64,000 nucleotides of DNA from a virus. The notes under the pieces were generated by a model. It saw only the letters and a program-made list of their open reading frames with translations, ran no database searches and had not been told where the DNA came from. The stretch lies in IMG/VR virus record IMGVR_UViG_3300042307_001412, positions 1 to 64,000 of that record. One strand, written 5' to 3'. Of this stretch, positions 16,078 to 24,368 are shown piece by piece. Every line of letters begins with the position of its first letter. Within the stretch, counting starts at the first letter, position 1. A program made the translations under genes and the position numbers.

Positions 16078-16449
16078 ATGGATAACACGACAAGATTCAA
16101 TACCTACATTAAAGCCCTTTCTCAGTTCGCCGCGCGCGAAGGACATTGCAATGTTCCAGCCATCCATACTGAAATTGTTGGAAATAATGATGTCACACTG
16201 GGAGCTTGGGTTGGCTATGTTCGCCAGAGACGCAGAAAAAATCAACTTTCTGAAGAGCGCGCATCGGCTATCCAGGCTGTTTCGGGTTGGCAATGGGGTC
16301 CACTGAAGCCTGGTCCTGCTACAGACGCTGACAGAAATTCTGAAATTTTGCAAATGCGCGCGGCGGGTTCTTCGCTCCGCCAAATTGCAGATAAGTTTGA
16401 TTTGAGCCGGCAGCGCGTTCATCAAATAGTTAAAAATATTTCTATTTAG
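16078..16449 (+). CDS. Helicase-associated domain plus HTH protein
   Basis: 123 residues. FAAREGHCNVPAIH ... LGAWVGYVRQRRRKNQLSEERASAIQAV.GWQW is the helicase-associated (HA, PF03457) repeat. The end, ILQMRAAGSSLRQIADKFDLSRQRVHQIVK, is a sigma-factor-like HTH. Small DNA-binding protein. An open frame on the opposite strand is rejected. Confidence 0.75.
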   Translation: MDNTTRFNTYIKALSQFAAREGHCNVPAIHTEIVGNNDVTLGAWVGYVRQRRRKNQLSEERASAIQAVSGWQWGPLKPGPATDADRNSEILQMRAAGSSLRQIADKFDLSRQRVHQIVKNISI

Positions 16450-16586
16450 CTCAGCACCGGGTCGATAGAAATAGTTTAAAAAAATCGTTTTTTTGCTCTG
16501 ACTCTGGGGCCGGCGCGGGAAGAAAAAAACTTTAAAAATTATCATTTTTTATCCCTGGCTGCGGCCGGCTTTGATTGCAAAAAAAG

Positions 16587-16616
16587 TTGTAAATTTGATA
16601 TCGGTATACCTGCACT
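16587..16616 (+). promoter_or_regulatory. Plus-strand copy of the GATATC promoter (weak)
   Basis: TTGTAAATTTGATATC differs from the consensus by one base. The -10 at 18 bp is TGCACT, so weaker. Faces the plus-strand gene at 16702. Confidence 0.5.
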
Positions 16617-16701
16617 TGAGCTTCGACGGATGGTTGCAAAAAAATCATTTTTTTGAGCCATACCAGAACGTGCTTTGGTCTTCTGGATAGGATTAGGAAT
16701 C

Positions 16702-17004
16702 ATGAAAAAGAAATCCTTTCCACCACCGTCATATAACGAACGACACGGGTACGACCTGTACGACGACACGGAAGACGATGACGACGAATCAAAAAAGAAC
16801 ATTGCTGGCGCGCTAGCCGTTGGGCTCATCGGGCACGCAGCGACAATCCTTTTGTACTCTGTCATCATCAACGGATTACTTTCAATAGCCCGAGAGTCCC
16901 GGGTATTCGATTGGCAAATTTCATTTCGCAATTTAGTGACTGCAGTATTTCTAGTGCAGGCGTTGCGAATTTGGGACAGGGCTATTCGCTCTCGTCAACG
17001 ATAG
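16702..17004 (+). CDS. Membrane protein
   Basis: 100 residues from ATG 16702 (AGGAAT upstream). Acidic N-terminus (DDTEDDDDESKK), then two hydrophobic helices (about 34-58 and 70-90). The codons for FPPPS coincide with the TTCCACCACCGTCA motif. Overlaps the convergent gene by 23 nt. Unknown role. Confidence 0.6.
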   Translation: MKKKSFPPPSYNERHGYDLYDDTEDDDDESKKNIAGALAVGLIGHAATILLYSVIINGLLSIARESRVFDWQISFRNLVTAVFLVQALRIWDRAIRSRQR

Positions 17005-17287
17005 TTAAGCGAGGCTGTCTGAACCCACTGGTTGGGTGATTGGACTTGGACATCTCTATGGAGTGAACCATCTCTGTGAGGCTCACCCATATGCCGTCCA
17101 GCGGTAAAGAGAATTTAATTCTTTCTTCCTCTGTAAAGCGCGTTGCGTGGCTGAGTCTCGTCCATCCAAGTTCGTTATTCCAGTACATGTCAGGAGAGTC
17201 GTCATCGTGCTCGCTGACACTAAGAATTACGAATTCAAGAGGCTTGTCAATCGCCTTGTTCTGAATGAGGGTGAATTTATTCTGCAT
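16982..17287 (-). CDS. Hypothetical protein
   Basis: 101 residues from ATG 17287 (GGAG at proper spacing), overlapping the upstream gene by 11 nt. Beta-rich pattern with FVILSVSEHDDD and WVSLTEMVHSI. Unknown. Confidence 0.6.
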   Translation of the reverse strand: MQNKFTLIQNKAIDKPLEFVILSVSEHDDDSPDMYWNNELGWTRLSHATRFTEEERIKFSLPLDGIWVSLTEMVHSIEMSKSNHPTSGFRQPRLTIVDESE

Positions 17288-17465
17288 TGAAAACTCCGTC
17301 GTTGTAATCCTGTACGAGTTCTGCCAGTAGACCATCAACAAAGTTTTCTACTCTTCCCTCAATCTCACTTCCGACGTTCTTCCATTCTTCATCGGTGAGC
17401 GGACCTTCAATCCAGTGTTCAAAATCTTCTCTAGTAACTGGTTCAAACTTTACTTCTTTTTCCAT
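17277..17465 (-). CDS. Small acidic protein
   Basis: 62 residues with a perfect AAGGAG ribosome site. Helical and acidic (EDFEHWIEGPLTDEEW). The leader has the GTTAGTAGTTG type seen across the accessory region. Unknown. Confidence 0.6.
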   Translation of the reverse strand: MEKEVKFEPVTREDFEHWIEGPLTDEEWKNVGSEIEGRVENFVDGLLAELVQDYNDGVFNAE

Positions 17466-17516
17466 GACTGCTCCTTGTTAGTAGTTGTTAGTAATTCTAT
17501 ATCGAATTTAGTGAAT

Positions 17517-17554
17517 CCCCCCAGCGTTGAAAGGAGGGTAAGGACGCTGAGGGG
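17517..17554 (-). terminator. Stem-loop after the VWA gene
   Basis: CCCCCCAGCGT and ACGCTGAGGGG form a long stem between 17465 and 17620; downstream T-run is weak. Confidence 0.5.
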
Positions 17555-17581
17555 ATTACACCTGCGCTGATTAAAGCGCAT

Positions 17582-17611
17582 GCCGTGGAGCGCAAGTCCG
17601 CACCCCACGGC
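17582..17611 (-). terminator. First stem-loop after the VWA gene
   Basis: GCCGTGG pairs with CCACGGC, 8 nt past the stop at 17620. With the next hairpin it makes a double terminator. Confidence 0.5.
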
Positions 17612-17619
17612 ACACCTCG

Positions 17620-19152
17620 TTAGATAAGTTCAGTTCCGTTCAGTTCCTTGTATGTTCGCTTAAACATTTCAGGATAGATACTCACTGCCTTATCGCCAGC
17701 CTTTAGTTTTTTCAGTTGGTCAATCGCTTCGTCAACATGAGGCACAACAACGATGTTGTTTTTCTTGCAGAAGTTAATGCACTGCATAGCAAGCACTGCT
17801 TCATAGTTGCCACCCGCACCGCACACTCCACCGTCAGTTACCCAAATAATTGGTGACTTAGAAGTTTGCTTCTGCTTCACGCCCCACTCAATCGCAGGGA
17901 AGTCAACTCCGTTGCCGTATCCAACGCTCGGAAGTTCATTAACCATTTTGCCTTTATGAGAAACAACCCAAAGGTTCGTTATGTTTGGGTCACCTTTATC
18001 GGTGTACACAGCCACAGTTGCACCCGGAGCATGCTCAATGATTCTCGTAAGTTGTTCTCTGCTGAATGACATTGAACCACTTCCGTCAATGATTACAACT
18101 CCACCAGTGCCACGAATTACCTTGTCAAAGATTCTCATCTGTGGGTCGGTAATCATTCGGTGCATTCGGCGTGGACGCATTCCCATATTGGAAGCAACAC
18201 GTTTCTTGCCCAAGTTGCCTTTTGACAACACTGGCATTGGCAGAAACTCAATGTTCAGTTTTTGCCATGAAGCAACTCGGTATGTCGCATTGGAACTGGT
18301 GATTCCCTTGTATGGGTTTCCGTCCTCTTTGCCTTGGTCAGTTGGCTTGATTCCCTTGTTGGAGTGTTTGCCACTACCTTCACTGGTTTCGTCACCTTCC
18401 TCGCCCTCTGATTCCTCACCGTCTTGACCAAGAGCCTTGCGGAGTTTTGCTTCCTCACGCTCTCTGCGAGCCTTTTCTTTTTCCTCTGCTATCTGCTCGG
18501 GTGACTTTGCGCAAAGACGGTCAACCCATTCAGCCAGTCGTTCTGTGTGAACGAATCCCAAAGGGAATAGACCGCTAGTTGGGTCAACTTTTGTGGAAGC
18601 AAGGTTTGAATACTTGTCAGCCTTTTTCATTTCCTTGACTGCTCGCTTGGAGATATCAAGAAGTATCGCACCCCACTCTCGCTTGTGTCTGCGGATTCCG
18701 TTTAGCAATAGTTTGTTGGACGCAGTGCCAGCAGTAGCAACTGCCATTTGCACAGCACCAGCCCAATCCTCTGTCGCACCAAGTCGTTCACCGTCAGCCG
18801 TTTCTCCACCGTCTGCAAGGTCGTTCTTAACATCAAAGCCAGCCTTTTGGCAAAGATAGTTAACACGCAATTCCTCAACCACAGTCATTGATTCTTGGGT
18901 TGCAATCTTGCGTTCAATCCATTTCGACCAATCATCAGCAGGCGATACTTTTGCGTGAACCATTTCATGCGCACGAATTGCCCGAGCGAGTGAATCATCA
19001 TCAGTAGGAACTTTCATTTCCCTTGTAACGATGTTGGTGCAAGGTTCGCCACGAATTGCACGAACCTCGCCCACCGTCCACACGCCACCTTCCACATCGT
19101 TGCGTGAAAGAAACTCGGGTTCAGCCGAGATACGTTTTTTCACAGTTTTCAT
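17620..19152 (-). CDS. VWA-domain protein with HExxH metallopeptidase-like N-terminus
   Basis: 510 residues. The N-terminal domain carries HEMVH (His62-Glu63-His66) and a downstream VVEELR (Glu93/94) able to supply a third zinc ligand. The middle is helical and highly charged (about 215-280). The C-terminal VWA domain has the MIDAS DGSGS (356-360), then VTDGG. The order fits the DUF2201 putative-metallopeptidase/VWA-like family. Start codon overlaps the AAA+ gene stop (ATGA), so it works with that MoxR-type ATPase. Such pairs remodel or mature protein complexes; the target is unknown. Confidence 0.8.
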   Translation of the reverse strand: MKTVKKRISAEPEFLSRNDVEGGVWTVGEVRAIRGEPCTNIVTREMKVPTDDDSLARAIRAHEMVHAKVSPADDWSKWIERKIATQESMTVVEELRVNYLCQKAGFDVKNDLADGGETADGERLGATEDWAGAVQMAVATAGTASNKLLLNGIRRHKREWGAILLDISKRAVKEMKKADKYSNLASTKVDPTSGLFPLGFVHTERLAEWVDRLCAKSPEQIAEEKEKARREREEAKLRKALGQDGEESEGEEGDETSEGSGKHSNKGIKPTDQGKEDGNPYKGITSSNATYRVASWQKLNIEFLPMPVLSKGNLGKKRVASNMGMRPRRMHRMITDPQMRIFDKVIRGTGGVVIIDGSGSMSFSREQLTRIIEHAPGATVAVYTDKGDPNITNLWVVSHKGKMVNELPSVGYGNGVDFPAIEWGVKQKQTSKSPIIWVTDGGVCGAGGNYEAVLAMQCINFCKKNNIVVVPHVDEAIDQLKKLKAGDKAVSIYPEMFKRTYKELNGTELI

Positions 19153-19874
19153 CGTGCCAACTTCTCAATCGCAATAGCGTCAAGAATTGACTGCGCCCTG
19201 TCACCGAATGTCAACTGGCTTGCTCGCTCGTCACCAAGACCCTTGCGGAGACTGTCGTAAGCGATGAATGCTCGCAGTGAGATACGGCGTTCGCCAGCGT
19301 CAGCCATACGAACTGCGAACTGGCGCAATTCAGGTGAGAGACGAAGCAAAGCGTCAGGGTGTGGTTCGTTGATACGAATCTTGATAGGGAATCGGTCAGT
19401 GAGAGCAGTTGGCAATTCGCCCATGTTCTCAACATTGGTGGTCATAATTGCAGAGAAGCCTGCTTTTGGACGGTGGACACGGGCAGTGTCAGGGTGTTCA
19501 AACGAAGCCGATTCAGGTGAATCCAACATCGCCAAGAGCGTTGCATAAACATCGCCCGAAGCCTTGTCAATTTCGTCCACGATGAGACGACCACCTTTAA
19601 TGCCGTTGCCTTCCCAAGCCTTTAAAGCCGACCCGTCAAGCCACTTAGTGCCACCCTTACCGTCAGGTAGGAATGTTCCAGTAACATCCATATTGGTCAT
19701 GTCCTCGGTGCATACCAATCGGAATGCGCCTGCTTCAACATCGCCGATAGTCATACCAGCGTATGTCTTGCCGATACCCGAAGGTCCGAAAAGGATTACT
19801 CGGTCAACACCGTTGTTGAGAGCGTCCTCTAGGTCTTGCCAGCACTGTGGCAATTTGGTTTGTGTAGTAGTCAT
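19149..19874 (-). CDS. MoxR/CbbQ-type AAA+ ATPase
   Basis: 241 residues. Walker A GPSGIGKT (30-37), Walker B LIVDEID (97-103), sensor-1 MTTN (144-147) and an arginine near TDRFPIKI. Compact MoxR-clade ATPase without extra domains. Served by two tandem GATATC promoters and a TTAAGGAGGG ribosome site. Partner of the VWA protein. Confidence 0.88.
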   Translation of the reverse strand: MTTTQTKLPQCWQDLEDALNNGVDRVILFGPSGIGKTYAGMTIGDVEAGAFRLVCTEDMTNMDVTGTFLPDGKGGTKWLDGSALKAWEGNGIKGGRLIVDEIDKASGDVYATLLAMLDSPESASFEHPDTARVHRPKAGFSAIMTTNVENMGELPTALTDRFPIKIRINEPHPDALLRLSPELRQFAVRMADAGERRISLRAFIAYDSLRKGLGDERASQLTFGDRAQSILDAIAIEKLAR

Positions 19875-19914
19875 TTCTGTTTCCCTCCTTAAGGGTGTTT
19901 GGTTAGTTGTAGTT

Positions 19915-19944
19915 ACCTTACAGCAGGCGATATCAGATTTACAA
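19915..19944 (-). promoter_or_regulatory. GATATC promoter, proximal copy for the AAA+/VWA operon
   Basis: TTGTAA, 18-bp spacer with ATCTGATATC, TAAGGT. Lies 41 nt before ATG 19874. Confidence 0.75.
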
Positions 19945-19972
19945 AATCGCTTTACACCGTGAGGCAGTACCT

Positions 19973-20002
19973 ACCCTAGGGCATGCGATATCAGATTTAC
20001 AA
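19973..20002 (-). promoter_or_regulatory. GATATC promoter, distal tandem copy
   Basis: TTGTAA, ATCTGATATC spacer (18 bp), TAGGGT. The only tandem pair; 58 bp upstream of the proximal copy. Confidence 0.7.
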
Positions 20003-20158
20003 AATCGATTTATCCCCACATTACCTATAGAGCAATTTTTTGATTTTTTTGCAGGGGTGTAACAGGGTTTCCCCGGGGCTATCAGCTCTTATTGTTAGGC
20101 ATACCTAACAGGTTCGGCCGGGGCTCTAGGGTCGAGCGGCCGGCAAATGACCGGTGGG

Positions 20159-20341
20159 TTAGTTACAACCGCAACAGGCAGAGCAGAAAACTACTTCGCC
20201 ATGTTCACCGCAGTCAGCGCGGCGCGACTCACAAATAATGCAATTTTCTGCAGACATGGCAGCCTGCGCACGACGCTCCGCCTTTTTCTCTCCACGGTTC
20301 TTGCCTATCTTGTAGACAACATAACCACCGAGTAGACCCAC
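20159..20341 (-). CDS. Small membrane protein with Cys-rich tail
   Basis: 60 residues, GTG start overlapping the upstream stop (TAGTG). Short glycine-rich hydrophobic N-terminus, basic segment, then CIICESRRADC and CSACCGC, a probable zinc site. Unknown. Confidence 0.6.
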   Translation of the reverse strand: MGLLGGYVVYKIGKNRGEKKAERRAQAAMSAENCIICESRRADCGEHGEVVFCSACCGCN

Positions 20342-20847
20342 TAGATACCAGCCTGTCTGTCAGCCTTAGCGTCCCTGACTTCCCAAAGACCTTTCTTGAC
20401 CTTACGGAAGGTTGGACTCTCTTGGACGTATTTCAGAGTGGTCGGGTAGGAGAAGCCACACTGCTCCATAAGTTGCTCTGTGGTGAACTGCTCAAAATGG
20501 TGCTGGTTCGCCCACTTCAGGAACGAGTCCCACTTGTCAGCCCGCTTCTCGGTCTTGACCTCATCTACGACAGACTCCTCATCTACCTGAATACCGCAGT
20601 ACTCACTAGATACCTCTGCGATTACAGCGTCAGGAAGCGAATAGGAGAGCATGGCACGGATAGGACTGCCCTTTGCTCCGTCACGATTCCACACTTGGAG
20701 AACATGTAATGCCCTTGTGTAGTCACTGATACCTTGGGCGACTTCCCGTGGCACGGCGAACTTATCCCCGAACTCGTCAATGGCTTCAGCCCAACGAGAG
20801 GTGTGGATATCGGTAATGGTTGATTCGGTTATTGACTTTTTCAACAT
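20341..20847 (-). CDS. Putative winged-helix DNA-binding protein
   Basis: 168 residues. The C-terminal HFEQFTTEQLMEQCGFSYPTTLKYVQ..FRKVKKGLWEV reads as a winged helix with a final wing. GAAAGGAAG ribosome site. First gene of a two-gene cassette under the 20872 promoter. Confidence 0.6.
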   Translation of the reverse strand: MLKKSITESTITDIHTSRWAEAIDEFGDKFAVPREVAQGISDYTRALHVLQVWNRDGAKGSPIRAMLSYSLPDAVIAEVSSEYCGIQVDEESVVDEVKTEKRADKWDSFLKWANQHHFEQFTTEQLMEQCGFSYPTTLKYVQESPTFRKVKKGLWEVRDAKADRQAGI

Positions 20848-20871
20848 AGTAGATACTTCCTTTCACCACCC

Positions 20872-20901
20872 ACCTTACAGGAGGCGATATCAGATTTACA
20901 A
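20872..20901 (-). promoter_or_regulatory. GATATC promoter
   Basis: TTGTAA, ATCTGATATC spacer (18 bp), TAAGGT; faces ATG 20847. Confidence 0.75.
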
Positions 20902-20909
20902 ACAGACTC

Positions 20910-20923
20910 TTCCACCACCGTCA
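20910..20923 (-). promoter_or_regulatory. TTGACGGTGGTGGAA motif upstream of promoter
   Basis: Starts about 20 bp upstream of the -35 box, same orientation; one of four such pairings with a GATATC promoter. Confidence 0.45.
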
Positions 20924-21034
20924 AGATAAGGCGGCCCCCGGAGGTCATCACATTTTTTGATTTTTTTGAAAATAAAGCTCCAGGCTCTTCGGCCGAACAG
21001 TGCTACTACCCACTATCCGGCCCGAGCCCCGGTC

Positions 21035-21313
21035 TTACCCTTTTGTTTTTTCGAAAGATTTGTTCCACGTGTGCGTGTAGTAGAAACTTGCAGTCGTCTT
21101 AAGCTTTCCCTCGATGTGGAATTTAACTCGAAGGTATTCAATAGCCGCCGCTACCTCTTCATCCGTGAAGTCGTTGTCCGTGTCGTTCTCCCAGTAGCCG
21201 TTTAAAAAATCGCTTTTTGCTGTCTCCACCGCATCTTCACCGGTGGTGGACAGTGTGTAGTAATTCTCCTCAAGAATCTCTGCAATTTGGGCGAGCACAT
21301 CCATGTCAATCAT
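21035..21313 (-). CDS. Hypothetical acidic protein
   Basis: 92 residues; ATGA overlap with the gene upstream. Helical, acidic (NDTDNDFTDEEVAAAIEYL). Last gene of the four-gene unit 22339 to 21035. Unknown. Confidence 0.6.
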   Translation of the reverse strand: MIDMDVLAQIAEILEENYYTLSTTGEDAVETAKSDFLNGYWENDTDNDFTDEEVAAAIEYLRVKFHIEGKLKTTASFYYTHTWNKSFEKTKG

Positions 21314-21720
21314 TTCGCTTCGCCTTTCAACATCGTGTAGAGGTCGTCTATGACGCCACTAATACTTTCTTCAACAGTTTCGTTGATGTTGTTTTCAATT
21401 TTCTCTTCAATCTTTCCCAAGCCGGCAACGAATACATTCCACAGTTCCTCTAGTGATTCCTGCTCTTCATCCGTGAATTGGTCGCCCATGGGTATGAACC
21501 TGATTTCTACAATGCCATCAGAAAGTAAATCCATAAGTTCTTCAGGGGTAATAGATTCACGGCGTTTAGCGGAATACATCCGTCCATCCTTGGTAAAAAT
21601 ACCAGTGGTCATTCGACGATTTGCGTCTCTGTAGATAGAGAGGGCTTCAACAATCAGGTTTATTTCATCGAGGGTGAAACGTTTGCTGATTTGTCCAGTT
21701 ACTGCTTTTTTCTTAGCCAT
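21310..21720 (-). CDS. Hypothetical protein
   Basis: 136 residues. Lys-rich start, then FTLDEINLIVEALSIYRDANRR and a long acidic amphipathic C-terminal helix. Middle gene of the 22368 promoter unit, abutting its neighbours. Unknown. Confidence 0.6.
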   Translation of the reverse strand: MAKKKAVTGQISKRFTLDEINLIVEALSIYRDANRRMTTGIFTKDGRMYSAKRRESITPEELMDLLSDGIVEIRFIPMGDQFTDEEQESLEELWNVFVAGLGKIEEKIENNINETVEESISGVIDDLYTMLKGEAK

Positions 21721-21938
21721 TACAAGGTCCTTCCTGAGAATTCAAACCATTCATCATAGGTCATACCAATAGTTCCAACAAATTCTGCATTCTCATAGAA
21801 GTCCATGATAAAGCCCTCATGGGTGATTCCAATGTTTATGAACTTGGCGTTGACCTCGTCATAGCCACTAGTAAAGACGGTTACATCCTTGCGTGAATGC
21901 TGATTGACATCAAATGTCATCTTCTCATTGTCGCTCAC
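21720..21938 (-). CDS. Hypothetical protein
   Basis: 72 residues, beta-rich (VFTSGYDEVNAKFINIGITHEGFIMDFYENA). ATGA overlap with the DUF4314-like gene. Unknown. Confidence 0.6.
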   Translation of the reverse strand: MSDNEKMTFDVNQHSRKDVTVFTSGYDEVNAKFINIGITHEGFIMDFYENAEFVGTIGMTYDEWFEFSGRTL

Positions 21939-22339
21939 TTGTCACCTGCCTCGTCTAGGTGTCGCTTGATTGAAGCCATTTCAGCCAAGTACTCATCAAA
22001 CGACATTGCGAACGGGAACTCAATCATGTTGATGTTGTTCAGGAACAGCGAGTCCCTGAGGTCTAGTTGTTGCCAAAGGTCCAGCAGTTTGTATCCAGCA
22101 CTCAGGTACTGGTCAAACGCAGTCATCCATTCCTCGGCAATGCCTACAGACACCCAAGAGTCCTCACCTTCCACCAAGGAGAGCGAACTGCCGTTGTCCC
22201 AATCAACACCGATACACATAGCGCCAGCATTATCGTATGGCTCACGCGTAACGGTCCCTAGGTCACCCTTGCGAATCCGTGTATACGGGTCGCTAGTGCC
22301 GACTAGTTTGATTCTTTCTCCGACAAGTGTCTTTGTCAT
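21935..22339 (-). CDS. DUF4314-like protein
   Basis: 134 residues from ATG 22339; an upstream in-frame ATG at 22369 would lie on the promoter and precede the transcript start. The N-terminus GERIKLVGTSDPYTRIRKGDLGTV...VDWDNGSSLSLVEGEDSW matches the DUF4314 SH3-like pattern of actinobac­terial mobile elements. The rest is helical. First gene after the 22368 promoter, with AAGGAG. Confidence 0.7.
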   Translation of the reverse strand: MTKTLVGERIKLVGTSDPYTRIRKGDLGTVTREPYDNAGAMCIGVDWDNGSSLSLVEGEDSWVSVGIAEEWMTAFDQYLSAGYKLLDLWQQLDLRDSLFLNNINMIEFPFAMSFDEYLAEMASIKRHLDEAGDK

Positions 22340-22367
22340 GATTTTCTCCTTAGTAGTAGTTGAGGAC

Positions 22368-22397
22368 ATCTTAGGGTATCCGATATCAGATTTACAA
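22368..22397 (-). promoter_or_regulatory. GATATC promoter
   Basis: TTGTAA, 18-bp spacer, TAAGAT; overlaps the last codons of the 22392 gene. Leader of about 22 nt with CAACTACTACTAAGGAG. Confidence 0.75.
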
Positions 22398-22673
22398 TTT
22401 TTTAGGCATCGGGTTGCTCTGACTCACATTGTAGAGCCAGTCATCTGATGTTGGTGCTGTTTCTTCCTTTAGCCTGCGTCCACTACTTTGTCCTTCAATG
22501 ATTGTGATGCCGAGAGAATCTAGGTAGTCTCCAGCTTTCATGTGAATTTCGGTCATGAGGTTGTGAACCCCATCCTTTTCAACATCGTCGCTTTCAAACA
22601 GTTCTTTATCCAAAGCGAATGTAAAATTGACTTCGTAAAAAGGTGTATCTGCATCTATTTCTTTGCGTGTCAT
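22392..22673 (-). CDS. Hypothetical protein
   Basis: 93 residues; VNFTFALDKELFESDDVEK then an amphipathic helix. Its stop codon lies inside the next promoter. Unknown. Confidence 0.55.
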   Translation of the reverse strand: MTRKEIDADTPFYEVNFTFALDKELFESDDVEKDGVHNLMTEIHMKAGDYLDSLGITIIEGQSSGRRLKEETAPTSDDWLYNVSQSNPMPKKL

Positions 22674-22674
22674 T

Positions 22675-22893
22675 TCAGATGCCTTCTAGAACATCTGATG
22701 GCTTCACCTTGAGCGCTCCGCAGAGCAAGATGAGTGACTGAAGGCTAGGTGAGAAGTGTCCGTTCTCAATCCGGTTGATGGTCTTGCGCTCGAGCCCCGC
22801 CTTCTTTGCCAACGCATCTTGCGAGAGTTCTCGCTCAATACGCAAATCACGAAGTCTTGCACTAACCCGTGCTTCTTTCTTTTCGGTATTCAT
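22675..22893 (-). CDS. XRE/Cro-type HTH regulator
   Basis: 72 residues. RLRDLRIERELSQDALAKKAGLERKTINRIENGHFSPSL is a canonical Cro/CI HTH, followed by the VKPSDVL ending of small XRE repressors. No dimer or protease domain. A candidate binder for one of the repeated operators in this region (inference). Confidence 0.9.
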   Translation of the reverse strand: MNTEKKEARVSARLRDLRIERELSQDALAKKAGLERKTINRIENGHFSPSLQSLILLCGALKVKPSDVLEGI

Positions 22894-22926
22894 GTTTCTC
22901 CTTGTTAGGTGTTTATTTGGTTTATT

Positions 22927-23592
22927 TCAGTTTGCACTGAAAATCTGTTGTGAGGTCATGGCTGTATCCATGCCTTCTGCAATCTCAAATGTGAGAGCGT
23001 CTTTCCATTCCGAATACTTTTCGTCAAAGTTCTCGTCGTCGTCGTCGTATTCAGGTTGTCCCTGCATTTCGTGTTCACCTTCTGCAACAATCTCTCCTTT
23101 GTGAAAGACCATGTAGCCAGCAAAGAAATCTGCTTCCTCTGTGAAGTGCATTCCGAATACAAGTTCAGGGAACTGTTCGGAGATGTTCCTCATAAGACCA
23201 ACCGCAGGGCTCCAAGCACTTTCCCAGTACAGCGTTATTGAGTTGCTGTTCTCGTCAAATGTGTCCTCGTCAAAATCAACACGGCAAGCACCCCATTTAG
23301 TGTCCCAGTTAGCATTCGCCCAGTCGTACCAGTCCTTGTGACCGTACTTAGCGAGATTTGACTCTTGTTGCTTGCGGTGTTCTTCTGCCTTCTCTTCACC
23401 AACATATCCTGAAACTGTTTCGTGCAGTTCTGTTGGAATTGGGAATAGTTGGTTCATGTCCCATTCTGTTCTGTTCCATTCAGGAATTGCTTTCCACTCT
23501 TCAGTCTGCTCAATGCGAATAGCCTCAATGAACCGCTTCAGTTCTTTGTTGCTTCCACGAACTTCTCCGTATTGGTTGCACCAGTTAGGCAT
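22927..23592 (-). CDS. Api92-like (DUF1281-type) protein
   Basis: 221 residues. MPNWC at the N-terminus, PIPTEL, DWANANWDTKWGA and YWESAWSPAVGLM are hallmark blocks of the Api92-like family with a ferredoxin-like fold, widespread on phages and plasmids; function unknown. Sits under the 23625 promoter. Confidence 0.8.
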   Translation of the reverse strand: MPNWCNQYGEVRGSNKELKRFIEAIRIEQTEEWKAIPEWNRTEWDMNQLFPIPTELHETVSGYVGEEKAEEHRKQQESNLAKYGHKDWYDWANANWDTKWGACRVDFDEDTFDENSNSITLYWESAWSPAVGLMRNISEQFPELVFGMHFTEEADFFAGYMVFHKGEIVAEGEHEMQGQPEYDDDDENFDEKYSEWKDALTFEIAEGMDTAMTSQQIFSAN

Positions 23593-23624
23593 TTCATTCT
23601 CCTTTTGTAGTAGTAGGTGATGTA

Positions 23625-23654
23625 ACTATACAGGTACAAATATCAGATTTACAA
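23625..23654 (-). promoter_or_regulatory. GATATC promoter
   Basis: TTGTAA, spacer ATCTGATATT (one change), TATAGT at 18 bp; leader has CTACTACTACAAAAGGAG before ATG 23592. Confidence 0.72.
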
Positions 23655-23655
23655 A

Positions 23656-24153
23656 TTAGTACCATGCGTCAGACCCGTTACATTCATTGGCAACCCAGCG
23701 CAACCACCAAATGGCGTACTTGACTTCCTTGTCCAAGTTCTCACCGTCTTTGGTTACGGTTCCCATTTCGGTCATGCGGTTTTCCATGTCGTCTGCCAAA
23801 GCGAGGCATGATGATGGTGACTTGTATGTGCCATCTTCGTTGTCGCCATAGAACGAATACTCAAAATCAGGAAGTTCCAGTGCTTCTATGAGGAAGTTGC
23901 CGTACTTACCCCTATACCAGCAGTCTGTTCCGAACATGCCAGTAACACTTCCTTCTTGCAAATCAGTCTTTGATACAGAGATGAGGTAAGGGCATTTGCC
24001 TTGTGCCTGCGTTTCTCTGCAGTCAATTCGCTTTTCAGATAATCCTGTTTCTTCGTCAACAATGGCTACGCCGTCTTTGTCAAGAATGTCAACTTTTACA
24101 GCAGTGCCAAGACGCTCGCAGGCGTATCGGTGTGGGATGTTGTCTAAGCCCAT
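23656..24153 (-). CDS. Conserved phage protein (MGLDNIP family)
   Basis: 165 residues. N-terminal MGLDNIPHRYAC and KCPYL/GTDCWYRGKYG are shared with many uncharacterised phage proteins. Several Cys could bind metal. Function unknown. Confidence 0.65.
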   Translation of the reverse strand: MGLDNIPHRYACERLGTAVKVDILDKDGVAIVDEETGLSEKRIDCRETQAQGKCPYLISVSKTDLQEGSVTGMFGTDCWYRGKYGNFLIEALELPDFEYSFYGDNEDGTYKSPSSCLALADDMENRMTEMGTVTKDGENLDKEVKYAIWWLRWVANECNGSDAWY

Positions 24154-24184
24154 GTGGGAATCTCCTTAGTAGTAGGTGAGTACC

Positions 24185-24214
24185 ACTGTAGCGACCCTGA
24201 TATCAGATTTACAA
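24185..24214 (-). promoter_or_regulatory. GATATC promoter
   Basis: TTGTAA, 18-bp spacer, TACAGT; faces ATG 24153. Confidence 0.75.
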
Positions 24215-24219
24215 CTCTC

Positions 24220-24233
24220 TTCCGCCACCGTCA
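24220..24233 (-). promoter_or_regulatory. ATGACGGTGGCGGAA motif
   Basis: Directly upstream of the -35 of the 24185 promoter. Confidence 0.45.
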
Positions 24234-24300
24234 TGATAATAGAGGCGTATATGACCTACGGTTTTCCGGTGCGCAGGTCAGGCATCATGCCGGCATGAAA

Positions 24301-24316
24301 GCGAACACCTGTTCGC
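24301..24316. promoter_or_regulatory. SOS-box-like palindrome
   Basis: GCGAACACCTGTTCGC, matching the Gram-positive LexA core GAAC-N4-GTTC; between a terminator hairpin and the 24185 promoter. Confidence 0.55.
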
Positions 24317-24318
24317 AT

Positions 24319-24357
24319 AGCCCCGGTGACTCAGTGGCCGCCTTGTACACCGGGGCT
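24319..24357 (-). terminator. AGCCCCG-type terminator
   Basis: AGCCCCGGTG pairs perfectly with CACCGGGGCT; follows the 24369 gene on the minus strand. Confidence 0.7.
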
Positions 24358-24368
24358 TTACGAGATGA

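Noticed and set aside
15937-16545. 202-codon minus-strand frame over the helicase-associated/HTH gene
   Set aside because: No domain and poor composition; the plus-strand frame has recognisable HA and HTH motifs.
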